Origin: Lineus longissimus
Taxonomy: Eukaryota; Nemertea; Pilidiophora; Heteronemertea; Lineidae
Direction: 5' to 3'
NCBI RefSeq assembly: GCF_910592395.1
Contig: NC_088312.1
Location: 15,107,292 to 15,171,291 of the forward strand
Length of the DNA stretch: 64,000 bases
The notes beneath the pieces were generated by a model. That model was not told the origin of the DNA. It ran no database searches and saw only the letters and a program-made list of their open reading frames with translations. This document shows, in pieces, positions 49,340 through 59,954 of this stretch (positions are counted from its first letter, which is position 1; each line of letters opens with the position of its first letter). A program made the position numbers and the translations under genes.

Positions 49340-52174
49340 TCACGGCCGCCAGGTGGCGGCAGTAACACCCAGAACTTGTGACATTTCGTCAAAATCGAGG
49401 CTATCTGTTTGCCTCCCCAGCAATGTTTCGACCAAATCACTGTCCATCATATTCCACAGTTCGCTACTAACATTAACGTCACATTTTTGCTCAATGCTGT
49501 CCCAAAACCGGTCCCTGTTACTGCTAAAGGCAGTGCATTGACAAAAAAAGTGAACTTGTGGGTCCGTGTAGACGCTGTTACATTGTTCGCAGGATTTTTC
49601 GGTTGGTTCGACACACAGTGTACACAACTTTGTTAGAAAGGCATAATTTGATGCTAAGTTCGGATCGTTCTTTGCACAAATCCAGAGCATAGACGGAAAG
49701 TCTAGAGACTTTTCAATGTTCAGTATTCTCTGATGGCCATTTTCTTGGCAGTCTAACACAAATCGTTTATTTTCAAACAGTAATGTTGCTTCGTTCACTA
49801 TAATTTTCCAGCTTCCTTTATCTGGAAAGCTACATGTATCCGATTCAAAGTAATCGGTCAGATATTCACGGCAATTATATTTGTCCATAAGCTTTACGAG
49901 GTTTGGAACATAGCCTAAACTTTTATTACTGTCTTTACCCGCACGTTCGACCATATTGGCATATCGGCATTTTAGAACTTTCAAAGGAAGGGAATTTTCA
50001 GACATTTTTGCAAGTTTCCTGAAAAATTGCAAACACCTTCTGTCCAAGTAACACTGTAGCGTAGGACTGCCTATCATTGCTTGGCACACGGTTGTGCTCG
50101 TTAGCCGATTAAATCCTTGCATCCTTTTAAGACAGTAACGGTGGGCTCTTTCTAGATTTAACAGCTCTGAGAGAGCAATTTCCTGACACCAAATTTCAGC
50201 TCCATAAAGAGCTCTGGGAAGGCAAATCGTTCTGTACAAGTTGTGGCTTATTATTGGGTTGAAACCACTTGGCTGCTGATTTGGCCCAATTATGCTCATG
50301 AGCGTATTCTTCAGTTTCTGAGCAGCTTCAATAGTTCGCTGCGTAGACTTTAAGTATTTATCAACTAGTATCCCGAGGTGAACATGAGAGGATTTTTCAT
50401 TGACCGACTGGTTACCTAGCGCCCATTTCCTTTCATTTTTTGTTCGCTTCCATTGCGCAGCGGTTTCCCCTAGAACTATAACACAGCATTTTTCGGCATT
50501 GTAGTCATAGCGCCACTTGACTGAATACCGAAACGAACATGACATCATCCTATCAAGGCCACATTTTGCGAGAGAGAGCAACGTGAGATCGTCTGCGTGA
50601 CACGGTGAGCTGCAGTTCATATTGTCAATGTTTAATCCGTCTCTGGTGTCATCGAGCTCGTCTATTAGCGCGTTGGTAAACAACAAGGAAAGCCACGTTG
50701 ACAAGACGCCACCTTGTCTCACGCCTTGTTTAAGCACAAACCACGGCGAGGAGAATTCGTTTTCTGTGACACAGCTTTCTATTTCTGCATAACAATTCTT
50801 TGTAACTCGCAAGAATTTCCCATTTATACCAAACATAAATAGTTTATACAGGAGACCTTCAATCCAGACGGTATCGTAGGCTTTACGGGTGTCCAAGAAG
50901 CAAGCGTACACTTTAGAATGTTTTTCGATCTGATGGTATATCGATTCCATCATGACAAATGACGTGGATACACAACTGCGATTTTTCTGATAGGCGCTTT
51001 GTTGTGGGTTCGGAAAGACAATATTATTGTCTGCGGTCCAGTTTTGCAACCGAGTCAGCAGTAGCCTTTCAAATAACTTATACAAGACTGGTAACAATGT
51101 GATAGGACGATAACTATTCGGATCACTCCTGTTCTTCCCATGACCTTTAAACAGTGTATGTATAACTCCCCGTTTTGCATCTCTCGGAATATGTTCATGT
51201 TTGAGGAACAGGTTAAAGAGTTCTGTGATTTTGACATGAAGGGCATGCCCGCCATATTTGATGTGTTCGTTGCCTACTCCATCATGCCCTCCGGCTTTCC
51301 CGTTCTTTAGCTGTCGAATCCCACTTTTTACCTCTTCAGTGGTAAAGGGGGCGTCCAATGAGGGGTCCTGATTGGCAGCCGATTCTCGCATCATTTCCTC
51401 TAGTTTGGTATCCACGAATCGTTTGAAGGCGGCGTCATATTCCGGTTTCACCTTTGGTGTGTAGAGCGTTTCATAGTGTTCCGCCCATTTACGCGTTATG
51501 TCGGTGGAACTATAGAAGATTGTTCCGTCAAAGCGCATGGGTGGCGGTAGTTTATTTGGGGTCCGACGGTTGGCTTTGAGCAGTTTCCAAAACTTAGTTT
51601 GGTCAATTTCTGCGCTTTCATTAAGATCCCGGTAAAACTCCTGTTGTAGCTTTGCATTTTGTCGGCGAAACTCTGCGCGAAATTCTCTTTTCTTTTCTTT
51701 ATACTCTCTGTAGACAGTCGAGTCTGAGCCCCTGGGCTTACCCGCCGCTGTCCAGGCCAGCCGGGCGTCGCGCATTCTCTGGTGAAGTGGCTTGAGCGTT
51801 TCCTTCTTGAGCGTTTCCTTCCAATTTGGACGGATATTCTTTCGAAACACACATTCAGGTATAGTTCGCGCGGATGCCACTAACATAGCGCTGACGACTG
51901 ATTGATACGCATTGTCAATGTCGCGACTGGTATAGAAATAACTCTGACTTATGTCGGGCAACTGGCGCTTCAGTTCCTGCCGGTATTGTACTATTTTGTT
52001 GAAATCAGTTTGGGCGCAATACTTCCATTTGAATCGTTTTCGTTTTCGCTGTACCAATGGTTCCTCATTGGAATGATCCTTTGTTTCTGAGGTACTGAGT
52101 TTCAGTATTGCATGGACGGCTAAATGGTCGGATGTATTTGGATCAACATCTTCCACCACTTCACATGTCTTCAA
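49340..52174 (-). CDS. LINE ORF2: end of endonuclease, reverse transcriptase, C-terminal Cys/His domain
   Basis: Open for 944 codons. The start of this frame holds the endonuclease end (NTSDHLAVHAILKL). The RT shows GKAGGHDGVGNEHIKYGG, NSYRPITLLPVLYKLFERLL, QQSAYQKNRSC, YACFLDTRKAYDTVW (first Asp), LKQGVRQGGVLSTWLS and the active site CHADDLTLLS. Downstream comes the thumb and linker (YRTICLPRALYGAEIWCQEI), then a CxxC...HxxxxC element (SCEQCNSVYTDPQVHFFCQC). It reverse-transcribes the LINE RNA at a nicked target. Confidence 0.93.
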   Translation of the reverse strand: MKTCEVVEDVDPNTSDHLAVHAILKLSTSETKDHSNEEPLVQRKRKRFKWKYCAQTDFNKIVQYRQELKRQLPDISQSYFYTSRDIDNAYQSVVSAMLVASARTIPECVFRKNIRPNWKETLKKETLKPLHQRMRDARLAWTAAGKPRGSDSTVYREYKEKKREFRAEFRRQNAKLQQEFYRDLNESAEIDQTKFWKLLKANRRTPNKLPPPMRFDGTIFYSSTDITRKWAEHYETLYTPKVKPEYDAAFKRFVDTKLEEMMRESAANQDPSLDAPFTTEEVKSGIRQLKNGKAGGHDGVGNEHIKYGGHALHVKITELFNLFLKHEHIPRDAKRGVIHTLFKGHGKNRSDPNSYRPITLLPVLYKLFERLLLTRLQNWTADNNIVFPNPQQSAYQKNRSCVSTSFVMMESIYHQIEKHSKVYACFLDTRKAYDTVWIEGLLYKLFMFGINGKFLRVTKNCYAEIESCVTENEFSSPWFVLKQGVRQGGVLSTWLSLLFTNALIDELDDTRDGLNIDNMNCSSPCHADDLTLLSLAKCGLDRMMSCSFRYSVKWRYDYNAEKCCVIVLGETAAQWKRTKNERKWALGNQSVNEKSSHVHLGILVDKYLKSTQRTIEAAQKLKNTLMSIIGPNQQPSGFNPIISHNLYRTICLPRALYGAEIWCQEIALSELLNLERAHRYCLKRMQGFNRLTSTTVCQAMIGSPTLQCYLDRRCLQFFRKLAKMSENSLPLKVLKCRYANMVERAGKDSNKSLGYVPNLVKLMDKYNCREYLTDYFESDTCSFPDKGSWKIIVNEATLLFENKRFVLDCQENGHQRILNIEKSLDFPSMLWICAKNDPNLASNYAFLTKLCTLCVEPTEKSCEQCNSVYTDPQVHFFCQCTAFSSNRDRFWDSIEQKCDVNVSSELWNMMDSDLVETLLGRQTDSLDFDEMSQVLGVTAATWRP

Positions 52175-52175
52175 A

Positions 52176-52815
52176 CATTCAAGCAGTAGCGAGTTTATGC
52201 AAATGTGATCTATAAGCGTTTTGTTTGATCCTTCAAACGGATCGAACGTGTATGCGGGTCCTTTACATTGTGAGCACGAGTCCTTCTGCAGTCTGGTGGT
52301 GCTGGGATCCTTGGTCCTGTGGCTTTCGCATTGAAATCCCCCATTAGTACGATTTCGCCGAGCGAGCTATAGAATTCGAATAACTGGAACAGGTAATCGA
52401 TGTATTCGATAAAGAATTCGTCTGGGTAATTCGTACTCGGTAGATAAACCATGAATATCGTGAGCATCCTCTTATTGTTTAGGTTCACAGTGATTCCGGT
52501 TATTCTATCGCTTTCTAAGTCGAGCGTTCTGATGTACGGCGTAAGGTCTTTGTTCCAAAGGAGAGCAACCCCACCTTTGCCTCTGCGCACTTTATCACCT
52601 GAAAACAGGTCTGCAGAGCAGACTGCATGGCATGAAAACGCATTGTTTATCGACTCCAAGAATTTTGTAGAATCAGGGTATAGCCAGTGTTCGCATATTC
52701 CAAGAATGTCAAGTTTACGCGAAATAATCAGATTTTCCGCATACAGGGAACCGTACATTATTCCTCGTGCATTCCAGCACGCTATTGCTAAATTGTTTCG
52801 TGTTACTATGGCCAT
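52176..52815 (-). pseudogene. LINE ORF2: AP-like endonuclease, one frameshift
   Basis: Starts at ATG with NNLAIACWNARGIMYGSLYA. It shows the CEHWLYP block, GKGGVALLWNKDL and the catalytic VLMGDFNA. After about 52320 the correct reading moves one frame over (SNKTLIDHICINSLLLECLK), joining the RT frame at 52174. One indel in an otherwise complete endonuclease. Confidence 0.88.
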
Positions 52816-52830
52816 AATGACGTGGCAGAT

Positions 52831-54612
52831 TTAGTCCCACCATTCCCGACACTGAATTCCTTCCGGCCAAAACTGTTCATCTAATAGCGCAGTCTTATCT
52901 ACTTCGTCAATGATAACTTTCGCAGACCCTCGTATTTTGCTCTTGATTAATATAACGCGTGGATTATGAATTCCTTGATTGATAAGAAATTCCACCATGG
53001 ATTCGGCACTGCTGTTGAGCGCAATACGTCCTACGAAAATCACAGCTCTTCTCCGACGTTGTTTCCGGGCCACGCCTTGAAACCGCATTTCCTTGCTGAC
53101 GCCAATGACGGTGGTGATCTTCTGTGGGGTACCAGTTTTCTGATCGATCGGAGTGTCCTTTTCAACCAGCTTAGCTGTTCTGTTCTCCTCGTTTACATGT
53201 ACTGCAGCTCTAGATGCTTGTCGATCAATTGGGTTATTCTCTTCTGCAAGCGGTGTAGCCTTAGATGCTTGTCGATCTGACGTGTTATTCTCTTTTACCA
53301 GTGTTGCAGCTCTTGATGATTGTCGTTCAGACAGATCCTGTTGTTGAAGTATATGCGGCGTGGGGTGCATTGGTTTTGCGGTAACGGTAGAGTAGCTGTC
53401 CGACGACGATCTCATGCGGCATATATCTCGCTCCACCTGACTAATCCTGGCTCTCAGTGACGTTGAGTCTTTCTCCATTTTGGGAATGACGCATTGATCA
53501 ATGTTATTCAACTTCTCCATTGTTTCTGCAGTTGTTTTTATGTCCGCTTTCATTAGCTTGATATCACTACGGAGTTTGCTTATGCCGGAATCGCGCATAT
53601 CCTTAATTCTTTTGCACGAAAGTTTGCATTCTGCAAATTCACCCGGAAGTTTACCAAACATATTGACCTTGCCTAATAATGGGTTGAGCTGATTCGCAAA
53701 GTAAGTCTTTTGTTCAACAAGACGTTTTTCTAAATTATCAGCTTTTCCCTTTTCTCTCTCTATCGATTTTTTAAGTTTATCACATTCCTCCTTGAGGAAC
53801 GAATTCTCCTTCGTGAGACTGAGAATATGGTAATCCACATCCTCTTTGAATGATTTGAATTTGCTTAATCCTTCTGAACGGCCTTGCCTCGACTTCTCCA
53901 CGTCCTTCTGCAGGGTAACTATATTTGCGCGAATCTCAGTAACTGCCTGCGAATTACTATCATTTGCTTCACTTGCTTAAATTTCACACTTTTTGAGCAC
54001 TGTATCAGAATTATCACGCTTTTTCAACAGAGTTAAATCTGATTCGATTCTACTGACTGTTTCGAACAGCTCAGCCAGTTTCGTTTCTGTGTTGGTATTC
54101 TGGCCTTTGTTCGGAGATCTTTGTGTTTCGGCACTCGCCACTGAACGTTCTGCTCCAATCGCCGATGTATTGTCCAGAGAACTTAAGCCACTTATTTCGT
54201 CCGCGTTAATGCCTGTAGTTTGAGATTGTGAAAACACCGTGACGACTCCATCACTATGTTGTTGACTGGACTGTGATCTACCGTGACTGTAGAAAACTTC
54301 TTTCACATCATCGATGGCTGCCCCATCAATGAAAGCCTGTAGCACGTAGCAGTCCTTCGCGAATTTGCATGTTTTGCTGGCAGCTTTTGTGGTTTTCCTC
54401 CTCAACGGTTCTCCCGGGGGACACTCAGTTGCTTAGCTTTTCCACACAACCGTGTTCGATAAAGATCGACCATTTGGACGTTTGCGTCCACGATACTTAA
54501 TAACTTATCGACATAAGAATCTCTAGGAAGATTTATTAGTTCATTGTCGAACCGTTCAGCCCAGGCTTGTCCATGGTTATGAAGTGTGACGTCGTTGTAG
54601 AAGAGTTTTGGT
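52831..54612 (-). pseudogene. LINE ORF1 protein, nonsense and frameshift
   Basis: The N-terminal part (ERFDNELINLPRDSYVDKLL) is one frame off the rest near 54415. The middle reads TKAASKTCKFAKDCYVLQAF and an S/Q-rich stretch to a TAA at 53977-53979. The same frame then continues to 52831 with a long coiled coil (LTKENSFLKEECDKLKKSIE, ADNLEKRLVEQ) and an RRM-like basic tail (RRRRAVIFVGRIALNSSAES ... RVILIKSKIRGSAKVIIDEV). It would bind LINE RNA. Confidence 0.8.
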
Positions 54613-54919
54613 CATTGTTGACGTGGAATGTCATGAATGTGTAGTGACCAGTCAACAACTGTGGAAAGTCACAAAAATATTTGTGGCAAATGGTGATTTC
54701 TGTGGCCTGTCGGGATCATTTTGTAGCAAATGTGTGCTACATTATTGACTATTGTCGAGTGTCACCTGGAAACATATGTCGCAGTTGCGTTTTGCACGTC
54801 CACATGTCTATCAGTGTGTGGAGAAATTTCGACTTCTGTGGAATGTCACCAGAATGTCTTTTGTCGAAGGTGACTTTTGCAGCAGCTGATTTCTACTTTT
54901 GTCATGTAGTGTATGAAGG
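54613..54919. other. Right part of the Harbinger-like element
   Basis: Repeated TGTGGAATGTCA/TGTGGAAAGTCAC words and the right TIR ending at 54919. Noncoding. Confidence 0.5.
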
Positions 54920-55199
54920 CGATTTTCTTTTTTGGTGACACATAAATAAAATATACATAAGGTCATTAGTAGGGAAGGGCCTGTTAACTACAGGATACGC
55001 ACTTTGGATAACAGGGCGGTGACTAAACTTGTACACGCCAATCGTTTGAGGAGGGTATATGAATATGATCCTGATCGCAGGCCCAAACAGTAGAACCTAA
55101 GGCTAGCAGTGTTAACAACGAGGTTATGAGGCTCTTACACACGGCCAACATGGGAGGTTGGTAGTAATATCCTGAACTAGGATCTTATTCGGCAATATT

Positions 55200-55520
55200 G
55201 TGAGATCCTGCATGCAAAATGGCATCTTTGGGCCTCTTTTCAGTCGTATGTTTGGGGGTCTTTCAGCAATCATGCGTTTCCGTCAAGCCCCCTCAAAAGA
55301 CGATATAACGGATTTCCGAATGAAGTGCGTAAGGGCAATGACACGTATTAGGAATTTACAAGAGCTTTTAAAGGACTTATTACCGCGACCTCTCCATCAA
55401 CGTACCAGGAAAGATTCGTTTGATTTCATGGAGCAGACTACGTCCTCCTTGTTTGGCACGATCACTGAGAGTCAATTGAATGAGGTCAAAGACAACATGG
55501 AGTTGATCGCAAAAGCGTAG
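55200..55520 (+). CDS. Short ORF in tandem unit 1, possibly envelope-like retroelement fragment
   Basis: FGGLSAIMRFRQAPSKDDIT, VRAMTRIRNLQELLKDLLPR, RKDSFDFMEQTTSSLFGTIT and ESQLNEVKDNMELIAKA before TAG. The frame reopens after the stop (VADRNHIGKIAGRFSSVVIR). The F...LFGT.TE.QL pattern is like the stalk of LTR-element or baculovirus-F-type envelope proteins. That is a weak resemblance, and no signal peptide or membrane anchor is visible. Confidence 0.3.
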   Translation: MRSCMQNGIFGPLFSRMFGGLSAIMRFRQAPSKDDITDFRMKCVRAMTRIRNLQELLKDLLPRPLHQRTRKDSFDFMEQTTSSLFGTITESQLNEVKDNMELIAKA

Positions 55521-56189
55521 GTTGCTGATCGGAATCATATCGGGAAGATTGCTGGACGTTTTTCCTCGGTTGTTATTAGAGAGATTCGGCTGCGACGTTC
55601 CGATATGAATTCAGGTCGCGATAAATCGTTGAAATCTGACATGCGTTGAGGTCATAAATGGCCATTGTGACCAAGCTGTGGACCCTGTTGTAGGTTTCAT
55701 AAAAACAGTTTGTCATAACCGGAACTCGTAACTGTTATGAGTAGGTGCGGTTAATTTCACTAGCCAATGATGTGACGTCATCATTCCCTGCGTCAATTTG
55801 TCTATCCCGATTCCGTCTGCCCGAGTAAGAAGTGTTGTATTTCGGTAGTGCAACACGACATCGGCCTGGGTTCCATATCATTGGTATTCACCTGCTGTGC
55901 ACCAGCGTTATAAAGTATTGTTACTTGCTTTATTAAAGTCCCGCGCAGTTTATGTTGCTACCATCTTGTATGTGTTTTGTGTCTCATAAGCCTTAGTAGG
56001 CTTGCGATTTTCTTTTTTCGGTGACACATAAATCAGATATATATAAGGTCATTGGTAGGAAAGGGCCTGTTGACTACAGGATAAGCACTTTGGATAACAG
56101 GGCGGTGACTAAACTTGTAAACGCCAATCATTTGAGGTGGGTATATGAATATTATCCTAATCGCAGGCCCAAACAGTAGAACCTCAGGC

Positions 56190-56735
56190 TGTAGTGATCT
56201 GGAGGCAGAGGAGCCATTGACACGTTCTTTGGAAGAATTTCTGACACTGCATTTGAAGCAGATGTACAGGATCCATTGCCAACGCTCGGGTTACCTGCCC
56301 AGCACGAGAAAAGCAGATTTCCAAAGGAAAGAAGGATGAGAAAAAGGCAGCTGATAACATTTGCTTTATCATAAGATTCTGGACCACAAGATGAACAAAG
56401 GCCAAAGGTGGTTAGAAATGAAATGGATAGGATACACACGGCCAACATGGGCGGTTGGTAGTAATATCATCATCATCATATCATTACCGGCGTCGTAGTC
56501 CTATTTGGATTTTTGCCGGAGTAATGGAGTCCATTATAGGCTACTGTCTACCCATGTAGGATCTTTTACTTCCCTGGCATAGACTCTCAGCTACAAGGGC
56601 CCATGGCTTTAGGTCTCATCCGACAGACCGTGGAGTATTTCATGCGTTGTATATGTACGTGTTGTGAAGAGCCAGGAATTTTTGTTCCTTGAAAGCCATG
56701 CCAGTTCATCCAGAAATACTATCCTGGGTGGTAGC
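56190..56735. repeat. Extra segment in tandem unit 2
   Basis: About 545 bp absent from unit 1. It includes a third partial copy of ACACGGCCAACATGGG.GGTTGGTAGTAATATC (about 56435-56466), an ATC microsatellite, and a segment from TTACCGGCGTCGTAGTCC to GGGTGGTAGCC that may be a SINE or MITE. Boundaries are approximate. Confidence 0.5.
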
Positions 56736-56869
56736 CAGCAGTGTTAACCACGAGGCTATGAGGCTCTTACACACGGCCAAAATGGGACGTTGGTAGTAAT
56801 ATCCTGAACTAGGATCTTATTCGGCAATATTGTGAGATCCTGCATGCAAAATGGCATCTTTTCAGTCGT

Positions 56870-57058
56870 ATGTTTGGAGGTCTTTCAGCAATCATGCGTT
56901 TCCGTCAAGCCCCCTCAAAAGACGATATAACGGATTTCCGAATGAAGTGCGTAAGGGCAATGACACGTATTAGGAATTTACAAGAGCTTTTAAAGGACTT
57001 ATTACCGCGACCTCTCCATCAACGTACCAGGAAAGATTCATTTGATTTCATGGAGTAG
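56870..57058 (+). pseudogene. Short ORF in tandem unit 2, shortened copy
   Basis: Same protein as 55200-55520 (RFRQAPSKDDITDFRMKCVR), but CAG has become TAG at 57056-57058, ending it 38 codons earlier than copy 1. Confidence 0.5.
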
Positions 57059-57550
57059 ACTACGTCCTCCTTGTTTGGCACGATCACTGAGAGTCAATTG
57101 AATGAGGTCAAAGACAACATGGAGTTGATCGCAAAAGCGTAGGTTGCTGATTGGAATCATATCGGGAAGATTGCAGGACGTTTTTCCTCGGTTGTTATTA
57201 GAGAGATTCGGCTGCGACGTTCCGATATGAATTCAGGTCGCGATAAATCGTTGAAATCTGACATGCGTTGAGGTCAAAAATGGCCATTGTGACCAAGCTG
57301 TGGACCCTGTTGTAGGTTTCATAAAAACAGTTTGTCATAACCGGAACTCGTAACTGTTATGAATAGGTGCGGTTAATTTCACTAGCCAATGATGTGACGT
57401 TATCATTCCCTGCGTCAATTTGGCTATCCCGATTCCGTCTGCCCGAGTAAGAAGTGTTGTATTTCGGTAGTGCAACACGACATCATTGGTATTCACCTGC
57501 TATGCACCAGCGTTATAAAGTATTGTTGCTTGCTTTATTAAAGTCCCGCG

Positions 57551-57977
57551 AGAAGTGGAGACAATTGCATTTTGTCTCTCTTCTTCAAGCTGGCCATTTG
57601 AATGAAATTGCGGCTTTCAGGTTAGAACCTATCCGCAACCTGATACCTATCCTGATCCCGATCCTGGAAACGGGATAGCCGAATCTCGTTTTAGGGCAGC
57701 TTTTCGAGGATTAACAGTGAAAATAACAAGGTCCTCCTTACAGGTTTAGATCGACTGGTGACCAGCAAAAATAAAAATAAAATTACTCCGTACATGCAAC
57801 AGACTCTACTTTTCTTACGCTATTTCGCTACGTACATGGACACAGTGGCTGTGGTAGAAGAACATACTCAATCATGGCTCCGAGGAGCAAATACCTTCTG
57901 GTTTCTTGCTGATAGAATTTATTCCTGCTGATCTTTGTATAGTACCCCCAGGTATATGGCACGGCTTAACCCGCCGG
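57551..57977. other. Spacer, nothing recognised
   Basis: No supported feature. Confidence 0.4.
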
Positions 57978-58140
57978 CCATGAGGGAATTCCTTTATGGC
58001 CCAGTGGTTGGCGCGTTGGCCCCAGAGTGGAAGTTAAGCAACGTTGAGCGCGGTCGACCTTTGGATCGGTGACCGGCGCGTACAATGCAATCGTCTCCAG
58101 AAAAGTGCTTCATTCTGTTAAGAAGGAACAAGAAAGAAGG
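57978..58140 (+). repeat. 5S-rRNA-derived SINE (or 5S pseudogene)
   Basis: AAGTTAAGCAACGTTGAGCG then CGGTCGACCTTTGGATCGGTGACC reproduces the internal promoter region (A box, intermediate element, C box) of animal 5S rRNA with substitutions. The upstream part (TGGCCCAGTGGTTGGCGCG) departs from 5S, and the downstream part does not return to 5S. This is a SINE3-type layout rather than a true gene. It could retain pol III promoter activity. Confidence 0.65.
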
Positions 58141-59653
58141 CACCCCGACTTTTGTTTGATGTATGATAAACCCAGCTTATGTTATCACACTTTGAAGCTT
58201 TCTTTCGGACCGAGTAGTACATATTAATAAATTTCAAACTTCCATTGACCAGCAGGGTTGCACTGTTTCATGTTTATTCGGTTCAGAGTATTGCCATGCC
58301 ATTTAACTCTTCCACAACGAATTCGACCAAAGTTGAGGTGTTGAACTAGTTTCGTGCCAATGTGTGACCTATGTGAAATGCATTAGTCTATATCACACGG
58401 ATCTCAATACGCATACACAGGGCCGCGGTATCTCGTGATTCACGGGTACCTAAAATTCCTGAATAATCAATACCGGGTTGATCGTGCGGTTCTTCGAAAT
58501 TCCTAGGACTCTTGAAATCGCAGCAAGGACAGTTCAGGAATTACGCGTAGCCGCCTCGGAATAGTGTACAAACCGCCTCCCCATGCCAGTCGGGCAATGA
58601 TCCCTTCCCTACACACTCGCCGGTTGTACTATTTCGCCTCATCGCCTTGTCATTTCTAAAATAGGGTTACAAGAGATATCGCATATATTTTTGCATAACT
58701 GCGTGAAATGCTGGCCTGCAGTCTCAGGATCGAAGAGTGCAACCTTCACAAACATCTGTGATCAATTCGGATCAAAATGACAGTGCAGTTTAATCTCTTA
58801 AAACGAATATCAATGAAGACTGCAACAGGAGACATAACTTTAGTTTGCCCCTTATGCCTACCAATACACGATATTTTATCTTTAATGAACGCTCGCACCT
58901 AGACCTAAATTCCCATATTATTGTTCTTCAGCTTCATCAAAGGTCCAGGGCAAATCTTGATAACACCGACCCCCACGAAACACCCTTCAGAGTGGTCAAT
59001 AGGCCTAAACCAGCATGGGCTAAAACTAAATAAACTAACTACTGTTCATATAGTGACAATAAAGTCCTTAACGCCGTTCGAAATTGGAAACTGAATTTGA
59101 GATTTTGCATTTATACAAATAGATTCACGGATTGGATATAGATTTCAACTGCACATTTTTGTTGCATGTGTACACCGTAGGGTGATCTTTGGGTGCAGTA
59201 CCTGGTGGATTATGTGGAGTGCAGGTTCAATTGCCTGATAAAATATGTGAAGTGGCGGTTGGATTGAATATAATAGAGCTTTCGCTACTTCTGCTCACAA
59301 GTCAGGTAACCAAGCGAGAGACACCATCTTAAAACGGTAAGCCATAATTATATATAATTTTTCTGCAGCAAGCCCCTCTTCATAGGGGCCGCGTGAGCGT
59401 CTTTCAATTTCCTCGGGGGAAAGGGGCAATTTTGAGATCAAAACTATAAGCCTATGGTGAAGAATCAAAGAGAATGTGAAACATGGCGGAACTTTTTCTA
59501 TTTTCAAATAAGGTCGTGCAACGGTGAGTTGTTTCTTCAAACAAAATGGCTTCCAGCAGAACCATAATTTAGATTTGTCCCTGTCAGGTTTGATATACGC
59601 TGATGCGTTTGGGCCTGCTCGTGTATCGCTTGCCGGAGTGGACACAATGCAAT
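58141..59653. other. 1.5 kb without recognisable genes
   Basis: Short frames (58845-59033; minus 59295-59645) lack domain or splice support. Confidence 0.4.
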
Positions 59654-59954
59654 ATTTAATGTGAACACTAATTCCGAATTATGTCCCACATAATTCACAA
59701 TAAGTGTTGGCACTAAATTGGCTAGTCAGAACGCAGTTTATAAAGATAATGTATACAAAAAATCTATTTCGTGCAGACATTAATCCGATTAATGTAGTCA
59801 CAAATTCGATTTATATGGGACATTAATTGTACTTCGTGTTGGCACAAATCGTTTTGTGTCAACACTTATTACGATTAATGTCGGTCTTAATTCTGAATAT
59901 GTGTTGATACTAAATTAGCCAATCAGAATTGAGGTTTAAGTGTCGACATTAAAT
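59654..59954. mobile_element. 301-bp MITE with internal repeats
   Basis: The ends ATTTAATGTGAACACTAA and (minus) ATTTAATGTCGACACTTAA are inverted. Inside, TTAATTC.GAAT and ACTAAATT.GC.A.TCAGAA occur twice in direct order (about 59670-59735 and 59884-59925) and CGATTAATGT words alternate in orientation. No coding. Confidence 0.6.

Larger units (their letters stand above)
49190..54612 (-). mobile_element. Near full-length LINE (non-LTR retrotransposon)
   Basis: Minus-strand order: ORF1 (54612-52831), APE-type endonuclease (52815 to about 52200), reverse transcriptase and C-terminal zinc region (to 49340), 3' UTR, then an AT microsatellite (about 49181-49196) that may be the 3' tail. A truncated relative lies at 15030-15985. 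The clade is probably CR1/Jockey-like from its APE endonuclease plus coiled-coil ORF1 (inference). The breaks seen are one shift and one stop in ORF1 and one shift in the endonuclease. RT is open over 944 codons. Confidence 0.9.
48270..54919. mobile_element. PIF/Harbinger-like DNA element, itself split by a LINE
   Basis: Left end GGCCTCCATACACTGCATGACAAAAGT and right end (minus) GCCTTCATACACTACATGACAAAAGT are inverted repeats of about 26 bp. The left insertion point follows TTA, the usual Harbinger target. The undisturbed second unit at 55985-56006 serves as a near-empty site. A MADF-domain fragment supports the family. About 1.2 kb belongs to this element; the remainder is the LINE at 49190-54612. 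Confidence 0.6.
48221..57550. repeat. Tandem array of a roughly 1.1-kb unit, two units, both interrupted
   Basis: The unit starts GCAGTTTATGTTGCTACCAT and runs through GCGATTTTCTTTTTT to ...AAGTCCCGC. Unit 1 is 48221-48269 plus 54920-55945, split by the Harbinger-like element. Unit 2 is 55946-57550, with about 565 extra bases at about 56190-56735. The two copies are about 97% alike where compared. Each has one short coding stretch (below). The unit may be an LTR-type or internal retroelement segment. I cannot assign it. Confidence 0.85.

Noticed and set aside
57978-58090. Functional 5S rRNA gene
   Set aside because: Only the internal promoter region matches. The 5' and 3' stems of 5S are absent.
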